Shown here: in pieces, positions 59,289 to 64,000 of the stretch | How the letters are laid out: the number at the start of each line of letters is the position of its first letter | How positions within the stretch are numbered: the stretch's first letter is position 1 | Assembly: GCA_020849765.1 (NCBI GenBank) | Contig: JADLAY010000034.1 | Coordinates: 62,001 to 126,000, forward strand | Reading direction: 5' to 3' | From: Anaerolineae bacterium | GTDB lineage: Bacteria > Chloroflexota > Anaerolineae > Aggregatilineales > Phototrophicaceae | Length of the DNA stretch: 64,000 bases | The notes under the pieces: generated by a model | Told to the model about the DNA's origin: nothing | The model's database searches: none | The model's input: the letters and a program-made list of their open reading frames with translations, nothing else | Position numbers and translations under genes: made by a program

Positions 59289-60515
59289 ATGTCGACCGAA
59301 CAAGCATTTCAGGCACAGGCACTCGCCCAACCCAACTTGCTCGCCAAATCCAACGTGGTAGGCGTGGCCGTTGGTTTTAAAGAGTCTGAAGGAGTGGTCA
59401 CTGACGAAATCGCAGTCGTCGTCCTGGTCGAACAGAAGAAACCGTTAGCGGCGCTGCAAGCGCAGGACGTGATCCCGCGCGAGATCGATGGCATGCGCAC
59501 AGACGTGGTCGAAGTCGGCGTCCTGCGCGCGCTCCAGGGCGGCAAAGCGCGTTATCGCCCGGTCATTCCTAGCGGCGTCAGCATCGGGCATTTCAAGATC
59601 ACCGCCGGTACGCTCGGTGTCATGGTACGCGACAAGAACACCGGCGATCATTTTGTCTTGTCGAACAATCACGTCCTCGCCAACAGCAACGACGCCGCGA
59701 TTGGCGATCCAATTTTGCAGCCCGGCCCGATTGACGGCGGCCTCAACCCGGGTGACGTGGTCGCCCATCTGGAGCGCTACGTCAAGCTCCGTTACGTGGA
59801 CGACCCGGATGACGGCACCAGCGATGTGGTCATCGGCCCGCCATCGCCGCCCCCAACGCCCGTGCCTCCGCCGCCGATACCACCGACGCCCATTCCGCCA
59901 ACGACTCCGCCGCCTACACCGGTGCCGCCTCCGCCACCACCGCCCACCAATGGTGATGACAACGCGGGCTGCCTGAACCTGGTCACCGGGTTCATCAACA
60001 CCATCGCCGCCGTGCTGGGATCACAACAGCGCGTGACGACGATGCCATCGAGCGCAGCACAGGCCGATACCGTAACGGTGCCCGCAGCGGCGCCCGTCTC
60101 CGGCATCGCACAGGCAACGCCGGAAAATCACGTCGACTGCGCCCTCGCGCGCCCGATCGACCCGGCCATGTTCAGCGACGATATTCGCGAAATCGGCATG
60201 GTCAGCGGCACCAAGCCCGCCGCGCTTGGGATGCGCGTCCGCAAGACCGGTCGCACGACCGAATACACCGAGGGCAACATCACCCTGCTGAATGCAACCG
60301 TCAACGTCACCTACAGTACACTCGCAGGCCCGCGGACGGCGCGTTTCGTCGGCCAGGTCATCACCCAGGCCATGAGCCAGGGCGGCGACTCCGGCTCGCT
60401 GATCGTCGACGCGACCGAGAATCGTGCAGTCGGGTTGTTGTTTGCAGGCTCCAGCCTGGCAACGATCTTCACGCCGATTGATGAGGTACTCCGCATTTTG
60501 AACGTGACGATCTGA
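59289..60515 (+). CDS. cytosolic trypsin-like serine protease with N-terminal regulatory domain
   Basis: A 408-residue protein without signal peptide. Residues 15-80 form an N-domain (SNVVGVAVGFKESEG...EIAVVVLVE) that is repeated as a free protein by the next gene. The chymotrypsin-like part has His128 in VLSNNHVLAN, Asp283 in NHVDCALARP and Ser368 in SQGGDSGSLIVD, a complete triad. A proline-rich insert (about 184-222) lies between His and Asp. Two Cys (228 and 284) might pair. The layout resembles NAL1-like proteases of plants and bacteria. AAGGA precedes the ATG. The Pro insert may bind SH3- or WW-like partners. Confidence 0.82.
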   Translation: MSTEQAFQAQALAQPNLLAKSNVVGVAVGFKESEGVVTDEIAVVVLVEQKKPLAALQAQDVIPREIDGMRTDVVEVGVLRALQGGKARYRPVIPSGVSIGHFKITAGTLGVMVRDKNTGDHFVLSNNHVLANSNDAAIGDPILQPGPIDGGLNPGDVVAHLERYVKLRYVDDPDDGTSDVVIGPPSPPPTPVPPPPIPPTPIPPTTPPPTPVPPPPPPPTNGDDNAGCLNLVTGFINTIAAVLGSQQRVTTMPSSAAQADTVTVPAAAPVSGIAQATPENHVDCALARPIDPAMFSDDIREIGMVSGTKPAALGMRVRKTGRTTEYTEGNITLLNATVNVTYSTLAGPRTARFVGQVITQAMSQGGDSGSLIVDATENRAVGLLFAGSSLATIFTPIDEVLRILNVTI

Positions 60516-60558
60516 CGATGTTCGCGTGCCGTTTTCTCCCCAGGAAAGGATGTCGAGC

Positions 60559-60846
60559 ATGGCACAAGAACCGGTATCTGATGAGATGAAGCATGCGATT
60601 GACGTGCAAAATCGCTACGAGAAATATCTGCTGAGCAAGCCGCACGTCGTCGGAGTCGGGGTCGGTTTTGCCACCGTTCAGGACGAAGAGACGACGGAAA
60701 TCGCCGTCATTGTCATGGTCGAGTACAAGGTTCCGAAAGACGAGCTTCAGCCTGAGGATCGCATCCCATCGCGCCTGGAAGGCGTGCGCGTCGACGTGCG
60801 CGCGATGGGACAGTTTATGGCGTTCGGCGACACAAGCGTTCAATAA
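60559..60846 (+). CDS. free-standing copy of the protease N-terminal domain
   Basis: A 95-residue protein. KPHVVGVGVGFATVQDEETT and EIAVIVMVEYKVPKDELQPE align almost without gaps with residues 20-75 of the upstream protease, including the shared VVGVxVGF, EIAVxVxVE and the IP-R-x-x-G-x-R-x-DV stretch. It begins 43 bp after the protease stop, with AAGGA before the ATG. No catalytic residues are present. It could inhibit, chaperone or target the protease in trans. Confidence 0.75.
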   Translation: MAQEPVSDEMKHAIDVQNRYEKYLLSKPHVVGVGVGFATVQDEETTEIAVIVMVEYKVPKDELQPEDRIPSRLEGVRVDVRAMGQFMAFGDTSVQ

Positions 60847-60936
60847 GCGTTGGTTTTCAACGCTCGCACAAAGCCTGTTCATGCGCTAAAGTTCTTGTCT
60901 TAACGCGGGAAAAACGCAGAGCAGGAGCATGTTCAT

Positions 60937-62157
60937 ATGTGGAAACGGCTGAAGATGCCTGGATTCCGCAGTCTTGTTGCCCTGATGCTCCTGGCGTCAG
61001 CCGGGTGCAATCTGAACACACCTTCAGAAGGCACGACACAGACCATTTCCGGCGCGCCAGTGGTACGCATCATTGCGCCGCTGCCGAACGCCACCTATCG
61101 CGAAGGCGTCAGCGTGCCGATTCAGGCACAGATTAGCAACGCAGGCTCGGACATCGACCGGGTAGAAGTCAGCGTGGATGACAACATCATCCAGACGTTC
61201 GACGCACCCAACACGGCTGGCGCGCCCACCTTCAGCATCACCCACACCTGGGCGGCAGAAGGCGCCGGAACGCACAGCATCGATGTGCTCGCCTTCCGCG
61301 GAGATGGATCGAGCAGCGCGTCGGCGGCAGTCAGCGTGACGGTCGTGACACAAGCAGGCATCGAAACGGAAGAGCCCAGCCCGACGCCGCGCCCGACCAC
61401 CGATTCAGGTGGCAGCAACCAGCAGCAGCAAGCCCCGACGCAGCCGCCTGCTCAGTCGGAGCCAACCGAGGTGCCCGCCTCGGCCACGCCGAACACACCG
61501 CAGGTCACGACGCGCCAGGGCATCAACGTGCGCAGCGGCCCGGGCACCAACTTCAACCCGCCGATCGGCAGCCTAGCGGCCGGTGCGACGGCACCGCTGC
61601 TGGGCCGCAATCCCGCGGGCGACTGGTACAAGATCCAGTACTACAACGCCGAAGCGTGGGTCTTCGCCGGTCTGGTCGAAACGTCCGGGGATACCAGCAA
61701 TCTGCCCGTCGATGCGGGCCCGCCCACACCTGCCCCGACGGCTGTGCCGCCGACGGCAGTACAGGCCACGGCTGTTCCGCAGTCGTCGGCCAATCTGGTC
61801 GCGGGCAACTGGCGCTTCGACCCGGCAGGCGACCCGGCCTGTAACCAGACGTTCAACATCTTCGTCGATGTGGCGAACCTGGGCAGCACGGCGACGACCA
61901 CCAGTGGCTCGATTGACGTGCGTGATTACCGCGTCTCGGATGGGCAGGCGCTTGGATCGACGTCCGGCGGCTTCCCGATCATCCAGCCGAATCAGACCGT
62001 CAACATCGGCCCGATCCCGTTCACCGTCAGCACGTACTACGGCGAACAGCACCGGATCGTCATCACGATTAATCCGAATGGCGCGGTGCCGGAATCGACC
62101 ACGGGCGATAACGTCCGCGAGATCGTCTACACCCTGCAAAAGGGTTCATGCCCGTAG
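60937..62157 (+). CDS. lipoprotein with Ig-like, SH3b and CARDB-like domains
   Basis: A 406-residue lipoprotein (lipobox ASAGC). An Ig-like domain (VVRIIAPLPNATYREGVSVP, about 35-140) is followed by a Thr/Pro/Gln-rich linker. A bacterial SH3 domain follows (GINVRSGPGTNFNPPIGSLA, DWYKIQYYNAEAWVFAGL, about 190-245), then another linker and a CARDB-like C-terminal domain (FNIFVDVANLGSTATTTSG, about 290-400). SH3b units bind peptidoglycan peptides, so it probably sits at the cell wall. A strong terminator follows. Confidence 0.85.
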   Translation: MWKRLKMPGFRSLVALMLLASAGCNLNTPSEGTTQTISGAPVVRIIAPLPNATYREGVSVPIQAQISNAGSDIDRVEVSVDDNIIQTFDAPNTAGAPTFSITHTWAAEGAGTHSIDVLAFRGDGSSSASAAVSVTVVTQAGIETEEPSPTPRPTTDSGGSNQQQQAPTQPPAQSEPTEVPASATPNTPQVTTRQGINVRSGPGTNFNPPIGSLAAGATAPLLGRNPAGDWYKIQYYNAEAWVFAGLVETSGDTSNLPVDAGPPTPAPTAVPPTAVQATAVPQSSANLVAGNWRFDPAGDPACNQTFNIFVDVANLGSTATTTSGSIDVRDYRVSDGQALGSTSGGFPIIQPNQTVNIGPIPFTVSTYYGEQHRIVITINPNGAVPESTTGDNVREIVYTLQKGSCP

Positions 62158-62176
62158 CCACGTAGTTCTATCAACA

Positions 62177-62208
62177 AAAAGAGGCGACCGCTCATGGTCG
62201 CCTCTTTT
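62177..62208. terminator. strong bidirectional terminator
   Basis: Perfect 13-bp stem AAAAGAGGCGACC (62177-62189) with GGTCGCCTCTTTT (62196-62208) and a six-base loop. A- and T-runs at both ends make it work for both convergent genes. Confidence 0.75.
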
Positions 62209-62235
62209 GATCTTCCAAGTTTTGACAGATCCGGA

Positions 62236-63516
62236 TCAGTTCATTTGTGTTTGGAGCAGCGCTCGCGCAAGGCTCAAATCCGGCGCGGAGCTGATTACGC
62301 TGGCATCCACGTTGACGCAGATGGTGACGTCTGCCGAGTAGCAGGTCGACGTATACGCGGCATCCACACTGCCCGTCTCGCCGACGCGCTGCGAATTGAA
62401 CTCAGCATACGCCTGGGCGAACTCCGCCGCATCATCCGGCGTATCCCAGGCGAGCTTCAAGACCCAGGCCACGTTCTCCTCGCCATCGACGAAAATCTGC
62501 ATGTGATCGCCACCCCAACCGGCAGCGGCGGCGAGAGCCTCGCGGCGGTTGAGCTGGGAGCGCAGATGCTCGCTCAGGTAGAACTCACCGAGCGCGGTAT
62601 CCCAGACCATTTCCCAGCCATCGCCGAGCACTGCATCCACCGGACTCAGAACGACGGCGACAGCGCCCTCACCCGCCAGATATTTGTCGGGATGTATGAC
62701 CTGCTCGCTCGTCGTCGGCGGGTTGTCGAAAGCCGCGTTGACCAGATCCCAGCCATGGGCTTGAGTAAACAGCGACAGGGCAAAGGTCAGACCTGCGTCA
62801 TAGGGAAAGAGCAGTTCACGCAGCAGCGGCTGTGGAATGTCGCCGGGCGGCAGCAGATTGCCCGCCTGAACCCCCTCGACGAGGATCGATAGGGCGGCCA
62901 TCGGATTGGCTGCGGCGACCTGCTGGGTGTAGGCATTCATCGACAGGCTGGCATCACCCTCGACAAGCGAGAGCGTGGCGAGCGATTGATCGGGATGAGC
63001 GTCGATGTCGCCCTGGTTGAGGAGCGCATCCAGGTCGAAGTTCTGATCCTGAAGGGCGTGGGTGAACTCGTGCACGTAGATGATCTGCTCAGTGATCGAC
63101 AGCCCCTCGCCAGGATCGTCACCGACGACGGGGATCACGTTCATGACACCGGTGTCCGTGTCGTAGAATCCGGCCACCTGGCTGCCGAGCGTTTCGATGA
63201 AGAGCGCCGTCAGGTCTGTGCCCGGCGGTAGCATACCCAGTGCGACGTAGAAGGCCAGCGAACGCCGCGCCAGTTCCGGCGTCAGTTCTTCGCGATATTG
63301 GTCGGCGATGTATTCACGAAGCTCTGCCCGCGTCGGAAAGGCGTGACCGATTGGGGCCTCCAGATGCAGCCCGCGGATCGCTGCCGTCACATCTTCAAGG
63401 CTTTCCATCTGCGCTTCGAGCGCCGGGGGAATATCAACGGGGGGTGCATCCTGCGCCGAAGCTGTTCCGGCCAGGCACACAACCAACAAGATCGCCACGA
63501 GAAGTATTCTTTTCAA
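62236..63516 (-). CDS. secreted HExxH protein
   Basis: A 426-residue exported protein with a signal peptide (KRILLVAILLVVCLAGTASA). IIYVHEFTHALQDQNFDLD (about residue 150) contains HEFTH, a zinc-metalloprotease motif, in a helix. QVAGFYDTDTGVMNVIP before it resembles the strand that lines such active sites. I do not recognise the rest. A TTG at 63516 is the likely start because AAGGGAG lies six bases upstream and the signal peptide begins there; a GTG ten codons earlier overlaps that site. A third metal ligand was not identified. Confidence 0.65.
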   Translation of the reverse strand: MKRILLVAILLVVCLAGTASAQDAPPVDIPPALEAQMESLEDVTAAIRGLHLEAPIGHAFPTRAELREYIADQYREELTPELARRSLAFYVALGMLPPGTDLTALFIETLGSQVAGFYDTDTGVMNVIPVVGDDPGEGLSITEQIIYVHEFTHALQDQNFDLDALLNQGDIDAHPDQSLATLSLVEGDASLSMNAYTQQVAAANPMAALSILVEGVQAGNLLPPGDIPQPLLRELLFPYDAGLTFALSLFTQAHGWDLVNAAFDNPPTTSEQVIHPDKYLAGEGAVAVVLSPVDAVLGDGWEMVWDTALGEFYLSEHLRSQLNRREALAAAAGWGGDHMQIFVDGEENVAWVLKLAWDTPDDAAEFAQAYAEFNSQRVGETGSVDAAYTSTCYSADVTICVNVDASVISSAPDLSLARALLQTQMN

Positions 63517-63662
63517 GGCATTCTCCCTTGGTAGAGCGAACCGCACTCAATTCTGCGTGAGACTGCAGCAGCCAACATCCCTCAATTGTGGGGGGACGAG
63601 TACGCAACCCGGTGCGCAACCGCTGCGTATACATCAGTGTAGTGCAATCGAATGATGAGGGA

Positions 63663-64000
63663 ATGAGTGAAATGGCAGCGATAGTCTTGGTAGTTCTGGC
63701 TCTGGTCGGTCTGTTCGTCATCCTTCCGACGTTCACGTCGATACTGGGTCTGGTCTTCACCCTATTGGTCTGGGCCGCGATTGGCTGGCTGGCCGGTCAA
63801 TTCCTGCGTGGGCGCGGTTATGGCGCGGTCGGCAACATTCTGCTCGGCGTGGGTGGTGGCATCCTGGGCGGTCTGATCTTCCACGTGGCGGCCCCGGCGC
63901 TGGCGATGGGCCTGCTGGGCAAGCTCCTGAGCGGCGTGATCGGCGCGGTCGGGCTGGTCTACATCGTGCGTCTGCTCGGCATCAACCCAAGCTTTGGCCG
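63663..64000 (+). CDS. GlsB/YeaQ/YmgE-like membrane protein (partial, cut by window edge)
   Basis: The first 112 residues of a membrane protein that runs off the right end. After a first hydrophobic helix comes GWLAGQFLRGRGYGAVGN followed by ILLGVGGGILGGLIF, the glycine-rich signature of the GlsB/YeaQ/YmgE (transglycosylase-associated) family. Family members are small stress-linked membrane proteins. This one is already longer than the usual 80-90 residues and seems to carry extra helices at both ends. An ATG at 63672 with GAGGGA nine bases upstream is an alternative start. Confidence 0.7.
   Translation, partial: MSEMAAIVLVVLALVGLFVILPTFTSILGLVFTLLVWAAIGWLAGQFLRGRGYGAVGNILLGVGGGILGGLIFHVAAPALAMGLLGKLLSGVIGAVGLVYIVRLLGINPSFG

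Overview
The window is about 64 kb of GC-rich bacterial chromosome with about 64 protein genes (two cut by the window ends) and one tRNA. I saw no rRNA, CRISPR array, transposase or phage structural gene. The gene style suggests a member of the Chloroflexota, probably Anaerolineae-like. Signs are secreted and lipoproteins with Thr/Pro/Ala-rich linkers (LysM, SH3, vWA), a TIR-FGE fusion, homospermidine synthase beside a polyamine transporter, and a CopC/CopD protein with extra C-terminal domains. This placement is inference; no marker gene was compared.

Layout. (1) 1-7.9 kb is a sugar catabolism island. A rhamnose module (isomerase on +, kinase and aldolase on -) fires from a back-to-back promoter pair. 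A second isomerase-like cupin / FGGY kinase / class II aldolase set follows, then a third FGGY kinase. (2) 8-12.5 kb holds a LysE exporter, a cation/proton antiporter, an unknown gene and an SDR epimerase. (3) 12.6-18.6 kb is a polyamine block: homospermidine synthase followed by PotB, PotC, PotD and PotA on the same strand. (4) 18.6-26.4 kb holds an amidohydrolase, a zinc metallopeptidase, a J-domain protein, an SDR, VanZ, a thermonuclease lipoprotein and a CopC-CopD fusion. (5) 26.4-28.6 kb looks lower in GC and carries three unknown small genes, an RRM RNA-binding protein with a long leader, and tRNA-Arg(CCT). (6) 28.6-36.9 kb holds a TetR-controlled epimerase pair, metG, the TIR-FGE protein, a PA14-like secreted protein and a DUF433/DUF5615 toxin-antitoxin-like pair. 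(7) 36.9-45.7 kb is one long minus-strand series: substrate-binding-like protein, vWA lipoprotein, HEAT protein, sirtuin, propeller protein, endonuclease III and two histidine kinases. (8) 45.9-57.5 kb has a LysM protein, a DinB-like protein, gatA, a five-gene translationally coupled operon (hydrolase, Fe-S protein, 2Fe-2S protein, CoA-transferase, P1 peptidase), a flippase-like protein, a TlpA/CcdA thiol relay and a zinc-ribbon TPR protein. (9) 57.6-64 kb holds an unknown gene, a split-domain lipoprotein, a trypsin-like protease followed by a free copy of its own N-terminal domain, an SH3 lipoprotein, a secreted HExxH protein and a partial GlsB-like gene.

The most interesting candidates are the protease with its trans-encoded N-domain (59289-60846), the tightly coupled Fe-S/CoA-transferase operon (48753-53459) and the cupin-kinase-aldolase sugar triad (3303-6255). 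Also notable are two genes whose ATG begins on the last base of a perfect 11-bp hairpin (22927 and 42810). Promoters, operators and terminators below were found by eye. Family names come from motif recognition, not from a database search.
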